Positions 34,430 through 43,920 of a stretch of DNA of 64,000 bases are shown here, in pieces. Both the position numbers and the translations under genes were made by a program. Source of the stretch: Aegilops tauschii subsp. strangulata (taxonomy: Eukaryota; Streptophyta; Magnoliopsida; Poales; Poaceae); the NCBI RefSeq assembly GCF_002575655.3, contig NC_053039.3, positions 219,747,622 through 219,811,621 of the forward strand. Direction: 5' to 3'. The notes under the pieces were generated by a model. The model did no database searches. It was not told the DNA's origin and saw only the letters and a list, made by a program, of their open reading frames with translations. The first letter of the stretch is position 1. The number at the start of each line of letters is the position of its first letter.

Positions 34430-34726
34430 CCTTGGACGGAACAGCCGATCGAAACGAGGCCCGATGTACCACAGAACGGAGGAAATGGCCTTGTGTTCGA
34501 CCGGCCACGGTCGAAATGGGATCCTGTTCATCTGGAGGGGTCTGGCGTACCGCAAAACGGAGGAAACAAACTTCTCTTGGACCTCCTACGGTCGAAACGG
34601 GGTCCTGTTGATCGGGAGGGGTGTGGCGTACCGCAAAACGGAAGAAACGGACTTGTGTTGGAGCGTTACGGTCAAAACGGGGGTCCTGTTCATCGGGAGG
34701 GATGTGGCGTACTGCAAAATGGGACT
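34430..34726. repeat. 81-bp tandem repeat, four copies
   Basis: The anchor GTACCGCAAAACGG and close variants lie at 34466, 34547, 34628 and 34709, exactly 81 bp apart. Each unit also carries GGTCGAAACGGGGTCCTGTT. 81 bp is 27 codons, so a frame stays open through the array, but nothing suggests it is a protein. Confidence 0.85.
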
Positions 34727-34736
34727 CCACGGGATA

Positions 34737-35115
34737 CTATTCATCTCCACCGTCGACCTCCTCTAGCCTCCACGAGCTACTGTTCATCCACCGTCGACCT
34801 CCTCCAGCCTCCACCTGCAACTGTTCATCCACGGGCTCCTGTTTATCCAGTCTCCACCGCTCCTCCACCGGCTACTGTTCAACCATCCCTCTCCACGGGG
34901 TCCTGTTCAACCACCCCTCCACGGGCTACTATTCATCCAGCCCTCCATCGACTACTGTTCATCTAGCCCTCCACGGGGTCCTGTTCATCCACCCCCAACC
35001 GGCTCGATCGGGGTCCTGTTCATCCAGCGGCGACGTCCTCTACTACCACGGGGTCCTGTTCATCCAACCCCCCACCGGGAACTGTTCATCCATACCCCCC
35101 CAACGCTCACTGTTT
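34737..35115. repeat. Interspersed CTGTTCATCCA motif array
   Basis: About 14 copies of an 11-mer (CTGTTCATCCA, with A/C before it and small variants) occur every 25-40 bp, separated by CCACGGGCTAC or CCACGGGGTC type spacers. They lie directly inside the CACTA terminus, where short subterminal repeats bind the transposase complex in studied CACTA elements. Confidence 0.75.
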
Positions 35116-35454
35116 ATCCAGAGGCAGCATCGATCGGCTTTAGTTAGCAGCAGTGGGGAAGGAATCACTCGGGTTCAGTTAAGAACTAGGGATCGATCGG
35201 GGTTCAGTAACATAGCTAGTGCAATCGCTCGGGTTCAGTTAGAGCCCAACGCCTCGCTCTAGTTCAGTTAGAGCGCAATGCCTCACACACACGTGCGTAC
35301 GTGTATGAGAGAAACGCGCAAACCTTCGTGCATCGCTCGGCCCCGACCACTCATCGTAACCGGGAACTCCCCGATATTTTCCTCGCCCTCGCTTCTACCA
35401 CGGTTTTATCTGTCATGGACGGCCCAAAGAATGTCATGCAGTTGCATCTCCGGC

Positions 35455-35632
35455 CCGCCCAGGACGAAAAGCCCATTTTCTGTCATGATTTTTTGTCATA
35501 GAAGTAGGAGCCCACCACATCTGTAATGATACCGGGTTTTGTCAAAATTATCATCATAGAAGTGTCATAAGCATGACAGAAAAAAAAATCGTTCGGCCCA
35601 AAATGTCACGGATGTGTCTTTTTTTTGTAGTG
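35455..35632 (-). mobile_element. Right terminus of the CACTA element
   Basis: On the minus strand the end reads CACTACAAAAAAAAGACACA, followed by inverted TGTCATAGAAG / CTTCTATGAC and TGTCATG-type motifs. The CACTA tip is at 35632. The 3-bp target duplication would be CTT (35633-35635). Confidence 0.85.
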
Positions 35633-36050
35633 CTTGCCATTCCACGTTTGTGTTTTGTTTGAGGATTTGCGGACTCGGGCATATGAACACGATTTGGAAG
35701 GTCCAGTTGGATAGCTTTTTCTTTTCTTATCTCTCTTGTTTGGGTACTGTTAAGATTGACTGTCTGGACATATGAAGACAAAGTAGGGTCTGATTGAAGA
35801 TGCTCTTGTCTGATCTGTATTTTGGATGTACATCAATCATTTAGTTACTAGGAGTACCATGGTGCCGATGATGATTTCTCTAATGTGGCTACATTTTAGA
35901 GCGGACCTTAAACAAAAAGTTCATTTATTGAAGAAAGAAAAGGCATACTCTCTCTAGCCAGGGTTATAGAGTCAACACGGATTTTTAGGTCCTTAATTTG
36001 GCCCATGAAACATGTGGTACATATATCATGAAAAACATATCATGGGATGA
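35633..36050. other. Flank of the CACTA element, nothing recognised
   Basis: AT-rich, without a readable gene. It might be the 3' untranslated part of a lost gene, but nothing in it is diagnostic. Confidence 0.4.
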
Positions 36051-36079
36051 ACATTCAAATAAAATTTGGTGGCATATAC

Positions 36080-36475
36080 CACATATTTTTAGGTTGACAT
36101 TCAGCATCGTATGTATGATGCTCATAAGAAGGAGAAGAAATCCCACCGCCACCAGATCCAGACGATGAGGGCCTTGAATCTTGATAGTTCGAGTGGGTCT
36201 GAGAAGGATATCACTCCAGAGGGCACGTGAATCTCACAACACAACAAGTGGGCTGATGATGATGAAGTACCAGAGACCTCCACTGCTAACAGTTGTAGTT
36301 CTCCACACTATGATGATGAGAGCTCTATTGAGGCCAAGGCGTCAAAGAAGGAAGGCGAGGAGGAGGAGGACGACGATGACGAGGACGAGGATCGACCCCG
36401 TGGGGCGTTTAGCATTGCTCTCTCCATTTTTGGCATCTTGATGCCAAAGGGGGAGAGAGTTCTATTATATTGTGT
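36080..36475 (+). pseudogene. Acidic protein C-terminus, possibly retroelement-derived
   Basis: A plus-strand frame from about 36107 reads HKKEKKSHRHQIQ.. with one internal TGA (36228-36230), then a Ser/Asp/Glu-rich tail (EEEEDDDDEDEDRPRG) ending ..IFGILMPKGGES. It is followed by GATGCCAAAGGGGGAGAG, which resembles the coding end and polypurine tract of SIRE/Opie-type copia elements. Probably the tail of a decayed LTR element; no LTR is recognisable downstream (36480-36726). Confidence 0.4.
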
Positions 36476-37045
36476 CGATATTTGCATGGGTTAAGTCACA
36501 TGCTTGCACTTTATTCATTGTTTCTTCATGCATGTGAACTTATCTTATCTTAGTTCAACTTAATTTTCTTTTGTTATGAACTCGGTTTTTGTTGGAGACT
36601 TTCTCTAGCGTGGTGTAGAACATTAAATCATGTTACCTTTCATGTTTGTGGAGCCCTATTTTATTATCTTGCCCTTATATGTTACTCCATCACATGTGTT
36701 TGCAAAAGCATGCTTAATGTTAGATTCTTTTTGAGGAAAAGGGCACCGCCCTGGTTCCATTGCATAACAACGAAACCAAGTTCTTACAAAGTTTTTAGGC
36801 TCAAACTGCTACTAGCTGGTTGGTCTTCTGCCAAACCAGCGCAGAAGAAAAGGACTAAACACACCCTGTCTTTTACAATAACAAAGTTTGACAAAACAAA
36901 ATAATCAGGAGAGCGGAGTGAGCAAAGGGCCAAATCCCTCCATCTTTTTCTCTAACCACGGTGCTTGCCCCCAATGTTCTCTGCTCTCTACTAAAGCCCC
37001 AGTGAGGCCCCGCATCTAGTCAATACGTATACATAATCTTTCTCT

Positions 37046-38272
37046 TTAGCTAGGATCTGGCCACATGAGTAGAGGGGGGTCTCGAGCAACTTGTTCCGGT
37101 CCTCCTATCAGGCTTCTTAGATTTTCCTTGACAGGGTCCGAGTACAGCATTTCACAGGTAGCCATCATCCCAGCAGCTTTCCTCCAGATCACCTGAATAT
37201 TGGACCATGGAACAGAATTGAAACACATGCCATTTCTTACTATCCAGATAGCCCAGAGAGTTGCTACAAAGGCAACTTTCACAGCGGTGTTGGAATTACT
37301 AGACAACCGCTCTAGTAAGGAAGATATGTTTATCACAATGTTGGTGTTAGTAATTCTAGCAACAACTCTCCAAACCTCTTTAGAAACAACACAGTAGAAA
37401 AATAAATGCTGGCAAGATTCAGGATCAGTGCAAAAAAGGCAGGAACCATCTGGTATATATTGTCTTTTTTGCAGGTTATCCCTGGTAAGAAGCTTATTAT
37501 TAGCTAGAAGCCAGAGGAAAATATGATATCTAGAAGGAGTCTTGAGGTTCAAAATATTAGGAACATGACCAGGCACACAACCTCTGACATTAATAATATT
37601 ATACAAGGATTTAACTATATAAACCCCTGTATTCTCATAGTTCCAGCAAATGGTGTCTGCCTCCAACGTAAAATTATATTCACTAATCAATTTAAAAAGG
37701 GAGTTCCAGGAGATTAACATCTCAGGAGAGAAGCATCTTCTAAAACCGACCTTCATATGGACCCCATCCCAAATATCACAGATGTGCAGATTATGCTCAT
37801 TAGCAATGGAGTACAACTCCCATAATTGGGTGGCTAGAGAAGTATCACCTATCCAATGATCTTCCCAAAATCTAGCCCTCCTCCCATTACCTACCTTCCA
37901 GGAGTACCCAAACTTAACAGCTTTAGCTGTCCACATAACTCCCTTCCAGAAGGGGGAGGCTCCAATTGAGCTGCACGTAAAAATATTAGGACTCTGAGTT
38001 ATGTACTTAGCATCTACAATCTGCTTCCAAGTTTTTCCATCATTTAGAAAGTATCTCTTAATCCAGGAGGCTAACAAGCATAGGTTCATATCACCTAAAT
38101 TGGTGATCCCCAGCCCACCATATTCTTTCCTGAGGGTAATAGCCCCCCAAGAAGCCAAATGGTATTTATGGTGCCCCTCACAATCATCCCAAAAGCAATG
38201 AGCAAGCTGGGAGTTGATTAAGGTGATAGCCAATTTGGGAAATTTAATAATTCCCATCAAATAGGAAGGCAT
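37046..38272 (-). pseudogene. LINE ORF2 C-terminal part (zf-RVT domain)
   Basis: A 408-codon open stretch. It begins within the post-RT region (MPSYLMGIIKFPKLA, HLASWGAITLRKEYGGLGI), continues with FWEDHWIGD and the zf-RVT signature TPSRYHIFLWLLANNKLLT followed by CLFCTDPESCQHLFFYC, and ends with PPLLMWPDPS. This region follows the polymerase in plant L1 elements and may contact RNA. It is intact over its whole length, unlike the rest of ORF2. Confidence 0.85.
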
Positions 38273-40668
38273 ACTAGCTAAACAGGCTTGGACTAGGGTA
38301 AGCCTCCTCCCGATAGATATGAGCCTCCCTTTCCATCATGCACCTCTCTTGATGATCTTATCAATGACAGGCTGCAGGTCCTCTCTGCGGAGTTTGCAAT
38401 GATGGAGAGGGGGCCCTAGGTACTTAATAGGGAAGGCGCCAATCTTACACCCTAGAGTTTGAGCAAAGGCTTGAGGAATCTCACTATCCATGTTAACAAG
38501 AACAAGATCACATTTATGGAAATTAATCCTCATGCCAGACATCTGCTCAAAACAGGATAGCAGCCATTTCAGGTTCTTGGCAGAGCCAAATTACTATCAA
38601 GGAAGGGCAGGGTATCATCAACATACTGCATACTAATTACACCTACAGGGTTATTAGAGGAAAATAAACCTTCAATATAGTTCATTATTAGCAGCTTTTA
38701 TCAGTATTCTAGTGAATACATTACCAGCTAGGTTAAAAGAATGGGGACGCAGGATCACCTTGTTTAACCCCTTTGCTAGACACAAAATATTCTCCATTGG
38801 TGTCATTATCCTAACCCCAACAGAACCATTATGAAGTAGAGATTCGATTTTTCTCATCCGAGTAGGGCTAAATCCTCTCTTCTTCATCATATCTAACAGG
38901 AATTCTCTTTTACCTTATCATAAGCTTTTTCATAATCTTATTTGAAAACAAAACCAGATTGCTTGTTTGAAGCCACAACATGGACAATTTCATGTGCAGC
39001 AACTATACTTTCAACAATAAATCTTCCTTTTAAGAAGGCAGTCTAGTTAGGAGAAATTAATTCATTACAAACAGGGCCAAATCTATTAATAGTGCATTTG
39101 GAAAAAAATCTTGAAACTACAGTTGTTCATGGCCAGAGGTCTATATTTCTCTAGCCTGACCGCATCATTTTCTTTAGGAACTAAGGTTAAGAGAGAAAAG
39201 TTTAATATAAAAAGGTCTAACTCTCCCTTCTCCCAATCTCTAAACAAATTCAGCAAATCACCTTTCACAAGGTCCCAAAATTGTTGATAGAAAATAAAAG
39301 AGAACCCATCAGGGCCAGGGGCTCTTCATCATATGAGCCAAAGATAGCCTCTTCAATGTCTTGTTCAGAAAAAGGGGTGTTCAAAATAGCATTCTGCTCA
39401 ATAGAGACTTTGCTATGGTCATCCCAAAAATCCACGTTCAAATTAATATCCAACCTATCTTGGTTACCAAACAGTTGCTTATAAAAAAGAGGTTGCAACA
39501 TCTAGTATACCTTTGGTGTCAAACACAGGAACATTAGCACCTTCCAGCATAATTATTTGTTTTTTCCTCCTCCTCTGGCTAGCAATTGCCTTGAAGACAT
39601 CAATATTAAGTTCCCCTTCATGTATGTCCCTCTCTCTGGATCTCTGTCTGGCATTGATCTCTTCCTTCTTCCAAATTTCATTCAGTTCACCTGAAATAGA
39701 TTTAATTCTAGCTTTAGAATTAGGAGACAAAGGTTGAGATTCAACTAATATATCAAGACAATTATATTCAGCTACAAGGGTTTGCTTCTGTCTATTTTGA
39801 GCAGCTTCATAGTTGGCCATCCATCCTTTAATAGCTCTTCTATAATTCCTGATCTTGAATTGCCAAATATCAATAGCTTTACTCAAGTGGCATTCAGTAT
39901 TCCAGCCTTTCTCAACTACCTCTCTGAAGCATTCCACACTGAGACACCACTTTTCAAATCTAAACAATTTATTTCTAGGAATTGGGATTCTCTCAGTATC
40001 TAGTTAGAGAGGGGTGTGATCATTCCCAATCCTAGGCAGAGCTTTAACTGATACAGCAGGGAAAATACTCCCCCAATCAGTTAACATAAAAATCCTATCT
40101 AAGGTAGCCATGATGATATCATCTTGGTTATTGCCCCAAGTATACTTTCTACCAACATTTTTAAGTTCATAAGGCCAAATTTATTAACCCAAACATTAAA
40201 GAGGTCAGCTCAGTGCTGGTTAATACAGTACTCTTCTCACCAACTTCTCTGATTAGGTTAAAATCTCCTCCCACCAAAGCTGGGCCAGACCACTCATTGA
40301 GGAGGTTGTGAAGCTCATTAATAAAATCCATCTTAAAAGCCTCATAAGTAGTACCATATACTGAGATCAATATCTAGGTACATCTATGTTGCTTATCTTT
40401 CTTCAACAAAGAAATGATGAAGGTATGAATATCACAAGAGATGATATTAAATATATCCTCTTTAACCCCCACCAGTATTCCCCTGCTGTGTAATCAGCAG
40501 GTAGCCACATCTAGAATCAAGGGTTTCTAGCTGACCAATTGTAAAATATTCTTTCATAGACTCAGAAAGACATATAAAATCAGGGAAATGTTCTCTAATG
40601 AGATCATGCACTCTATTCACATTAATGGGCCCATTAAGGCCTCTGACATTCCAAAAGATACCAATCAT
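38273..40668 (-). pseudogene. LINE ORF2 endonuclease and reverse transcriptase, frameshifted
   Basis: From the high end: MIGIFWNVRGLNGPINVNRV (40668) is the endonuclease/exonuclease/phosphatase N-terminus and DFICLSES its next motif; 40167-40370 and 39479-39967 continue endonuclease and linker. 39086-39501 and 38672-38890 hold RT motifs, and near 38615 the minus strand reads QYVDDTLPFLD, the catalytic core. 38336-38542 reads KYLGPPLHHCKL. At least five frame breaks separate these parts. Confidence 0.8.
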
Positions 40669-40689
40669 TTAATAACATTTTTATTATTA

Positions 40690-40955
40690 TATCTCCACTA
40701 TTTTTACTTTTACTAACCTCAATCCATGGGGAAACACCTCCCTCAGAGACATTCATATGTGAATCATGCTGTGTTTCAACAATATCCATGGTCTGAGTAT
40801 TTTCAAAATTAAATTCCTCACCAGTAATGTCTATGTTAACTGGGAGCAACTGGGATCTCCAGATTCTGAACCTGCTTCAACTCTTGAGCTCTGACAATAG
40901 CATTTTTACCATCTCCCTTAATTCTATCACTCATCCTGGAAGCAACTACAGGTCC
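40690..40955 (-). pseudogene. LINE ORF1 C-terminal remnant
   Basis: A minus-strand frame (includes MDIVETQHDSHMNVSEGG, PWIEVSKSKNSGD) upstream of the endonuclease. It fits the end of an L1 ORF1 (RNA-binding protein). Truncated by the LTR element starting at 40956. Confidence 0.5.
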
Positions 40956-42432
40956 TGATACGTCTCCGTTGTATATATAATTTTTTATTGTTTCATGCCA
41001 ATATTATGCAACTTTTATACACTTTTGGCGACATTTTATATGATTTATTGGACTAACCTATTGATCCAGTGCCAAGTGTCAGTTCCTGTTTTTGCATGTT
41101 TTTTGTATCGCAGAAAATCCATATCGAACAAAGTCCAGATGCAATAAAATTTTACGCAGAATTATTTTGGCATACATGTGATTTTTGGAAGTTGAAATCA
41201 CCACAAACGGAGGCCCACACAGCCCACAAGACACCAGGGCGCGCCCCAGGCCCCTGGAGCGTGGTGGTGGGTTGTGCCCTCCTCGAACGTCGGTTGGAGC
41301 TCTACTTTGGGTGCAAGGAAGCTTATATCCAGAAAAAAAATTGTGTTAAAATCTTAGCGCAATCGGAGTTACGGATCTGCGGGAATATAAGAAATGGTTT
41401 TCCGCCAGATCTGGAGAACGCGAAACAGGGAGATCCAATCTCAGAGGGGCTCCCGCCCCTCCGCCGCCATGGAGGCCATGGACCAGAGGGGGAACTCTCC
41501 TCCCATCTAGGGGGAGGCCAAGGAAGAAGAAGAAGGAGGGGGGCTCTCTCCCCCTCTCTCCCTGTGGCGCCGGAGTGCCACCAGGGCGAGGATCGTGACG
41601 GCGGTCTACATGAACAATCTTGCTACCGTCAACACCAACTCTCTCCCCCCTCTATGTAGCGGTGTAACACCCCTTCTCCCCGCTGTAATCTCTACTTAAA
41701 CATGGTGCTCAACTCCATATATTATTTCCCAATGATCTATGGTTATCCTATGATGTTTGAGTAGATCCGTTTTGTCCTATGGGTTAATCGTGATCTTGGT
41801 TGGTATGATTGTATATTTTATTTATGGTGCTGTCCTACAGTGCCCTCCATCTCGCGCAAACATGAGGGGCCCCCGCTGTAGGGTGTTGCGATACGTTCAT
41901 GATTTGCTTATGGTGGGTTGCGAGAGTGACAGAAGCTTAAACCCGAGTAGGTGGGTTGTTGCGTATGGGATAAAGAGGACTTGATACTTAATGCTATGGT
42001 TGGGTTTCACGACCTTAATGATCTTTAGTAGTTGCGGATTCTTGCTAGGGGTCCAATCATAAGTGCATATGATCCAAGTAGAGTAAGTATGTTAACCCAT
42101 GCCTCTCCCTCATGTAGAATTGCAAGAATGATTACCGGTACTTGTTATCGATTGCCTAGGGACAAATGACTTTCTTCTTGACAAAAGCTATCCACTTTTA
42201 TTGCCTTGCAATTTATCCGTAGTTTTATTCTCGCAAAGTACTCATAGTTTTATTCTTGCAAAATAGTTACATAGTTGTTTTAGGTAAAGCAAATGTCAAG
42301 TGTGCGTAGAGTTGTATCGGTGGTCGATAGAACTTGAGGGAATATTTATTCTGCCTTTAGCTCCTCGTTGGGTTCGGCACTCTTATTTATCGAACAAGGG
42401 TACAAATGATCCCCTATACTTGTGGGTTATCA
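40956..42432 (+). repeat. 5' LTR of Athila-like element
   Basis: A 1477-bp LTR starting TGATACGTCTCCGTTG and ending ACTTGTGGGTTATCA, colinear with the complements of 11629-13163 and 15961-17334. It includes a GC-rich block (41220-41660). Confidence 0.88.
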
Positions 42433-42442
42433 AGACCTTTTT

Positions 42443-42461
42443 CTCGCGCCGTTTCCGGGGA
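42443..42461 (+). other. Primer-binding site, tRNA-Asp type
   Basis: CTCGCGCCGTTTCCGGGGA follows the LTR by 10 nt and is a slightly decayed form of TGGCGCCGTTGCCGGGGA, complementary to the plant tRNA-Asp 3' end. This site is characteristic of Athila/Tat lineage elements. Confidence 0.75.
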
Positions 42462-42539
42462 GCAATAGCGTGGGGTGAATATTCTCGTGTGTGTGCTTGT
42501 TTGCTTTATTACTAAGTAGTTTTTATTTTCTGTTCTAAG

Positions 42540-43727
42540 TTGTTCTTTATCTTTAGTTATGGATATGGAACACGAAATACCAACAAAATAGTTGTACTTG
42601 CTACTCATGGAGATGGGGAACCTCCTAAAACCTTTGATGCTCGTTATGTGAAAAATATTATGCACTACTTTGATAATCCTGAGAAAACTCCATTCAACTT
42701 GATAATGGGAGTAACGTTGGATCAACGTGAATACTTTAGGGATTATCGCTTAACACAAAGGGGCAAAATTTTATGGGATCAAATTCATATGTTGCATTGG
42801 TATGCTTGGGAGTTATGCTTGAGATATGATTATACTTTTTGCTCTAGGATGAATGCTCCACACCTTCCGTTTTCATGCAAATTTAATGAATATGAAACCT
42901 TGGCTTCTTATGCTAATGGTATATACGATTACTATGATGTGGAACGAATAGAAGAATTTGTTGCTTTTAAGGGTGCTTATGAAATTGAATCTTTGTTTGA
43001 AAAGTTTGAAGATTTTGATGATTCAGTTTATAGACCTGAAAATTTTGCTATCCTTAAATATTGCTATGATAATTATAAGTGCAATTACGATATTGATGCG
43101 TTTATTGAGAAAGTCTCCACTGTCCAAGAAGAGACTAATATTTTGCAGGAGTCTATGGAGGAAGAGATTTATGAAACTATGAGCTCATTGGATGAAAACG
43201 ATGATGAGGAGAGCGAAGAACAAAAGGAGGAAGAGCGGATTAGCTACACGTGCCCACCTTCTAATGAGAGTAACTCTTCAACTCATGCATTGTTTAATTT
43301 CCCTTCGTTCTTACCGAAGGATGAATGCCATGATAATTTCTATGATCCCGTTGATTCGTTCGAAATATCCCTTTCTGATAATGCTTGCTATGCTTGTGGC
43401 CATGATGCCAATTTAAATTATGCTTATGGAGATGAACTTGCTATAGTTCATTATATTAAGAATGAAATTGTTGCTATTGCACCCACACATGATAGTCCTA
43501 TTATCTTTTTGAATTCTCCAAACTACAATATATCGGAGAAATTTGCACTTATTAAGGATTACATTGATGGGTTGCATTCTACCATTACACATGATGATTT
43601 TGATGAATATAATATGCATGTGCTTGCTGCTCCTACTTGCAATTATTATGAGAGAGGAACTATATATCCACCTCTCTATGTTTCCAACACGAAAGAATTG
43701 CAAGAAACTTCTTATGCTATGTATTAG
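42540..43727 (+). CDS. Unknown 395-residue protein of Athila-like element
   Basis: An uninterrupted frame just downstream of the primer site. It is rich in Tyr, Asp, Glu and Asn. The first 190 residues read like a folded domain (MGVTLDQREYFRDYRLTQRG, LWDQIHMLHWYAWELCLRYD). A very acidic stretch follows at about 205-235 (ENDDEESEEQKEEE), then a Cys/His-containing segment (NACYACGHDANLNYAYGDEL). No zinc knuckle of gag type, no protease, RT or integrase motif. The first dozen residues may be out of the original frame. The position is where gag would normally lie. I do not recognise the family; it may be a gag derivative or a captured gene. Confidence 0.65.
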   Translation: MFFIFSYGYGTRNTNKIVVLATHGDGEPPKTFDARYVKNIMHYFDNPEKTPFNLIMGVTLDQREYFRDYRLTQRGKILWDQIHMLHWYAWELCLRYDYTFCSRMNAPHLPFSCKFNEYETLASYANGIYDYYDVERIEEFVAFKGAYEIESLFEKFEDFDDSVYRPENFAILKYCYDNYKCNYDIDAFIEKVSTVQEETNILQESMEEEIYETMSSLDENDDEESEEQKEEERISYTCPPSNESNSSTHALFNFPSFLPKDECHDNFYDPVDSFEISLSDNACYACGHDANLNYAYGDELAIVHYIKNEIVAIAPTHDSPIIFLNSPNYNISEKFALIKDYIDGLHSTITHDDFDEYNMHVLAAPTCNYYERGTIYPPLYVSNTKELQETSYAMY

Positions 43728-43920
43728 TCTTTACTTGATGTGCATGAATTGTTCTTGTATGACATGCCGATGCATAGGAAGAGAGTTAGACTTCGTCATT
43801 GCATGATATATGTTGCTTTGTGCTCACTACTAAATGCCAAATCATTGTTAATTAAAATTGGCTTTGATATACCTTGGGATCCGGGTGGATCCATTACTTG
43901 AGCACCTTATGCCTAGCTTA

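Larger units (their letters stand above)
25500..35632 (+). mobile_element. CACTA (En/Spm) transposon, transposase and 3' end
   Basis: Contains a TNP2-type transposase (26561-30081, plus), an opposing GRF zinc-finger gene (30583-31262, minus), subterminal repeat arrays (31741-35120) and a right terminus reading CACTACAAAAAAAAGACAC on the minus strand at 35632. The left terminus was not found; 25500 is only where transposon-like leader sequence becomes evident. The true left end may lie in 18393-25500 or beyond the Angela insertion. Frameshifts in the transposase make it non-autonomous today. Confidence 0.85.
36727..40955 (-). mobile_element. L1-type LINE, 5' end lost
   Basis: A minus-strand non-LTR retrotransposon. 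Order on the minus strand: end of ORF1 (40955-about 40690), endonuclease start (40668), RT with YVDD (about 38615), zf-RVT C-terminal domain (38272-37046), 3' UTR (37045-36727) ending near TTTTCCTCAAAAAG. Several frameshifts break ORF2. The upstream part of ORF1 is cut off at 40956 by an Athila-like LTR element. Confidence 0.88.
40956..43920 (+). mobile_element. Athila-like non-autonomous LTR element, 3' part lost
   Basis: Plus-strand element of the same LTR family as 11629-17334: a full LTR (40956-42432), a tRNA-Asp type primer site, a 395-codon ORF and about 190 bp more. It stops near 43920, where sequence changes to the internal part of an unrelated gypsy element. No second LTR or polypurine tract follows, so the right part has been deleted. 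Confidence 0.8.

Noticed and set aside
34179..35262. Overlapping long frames of about 200-240 residues
   Set aside because: They run through 81-bp and short-motif repeat arrays of the CACTA end. The 81-bp period keeps a frame open automatically.
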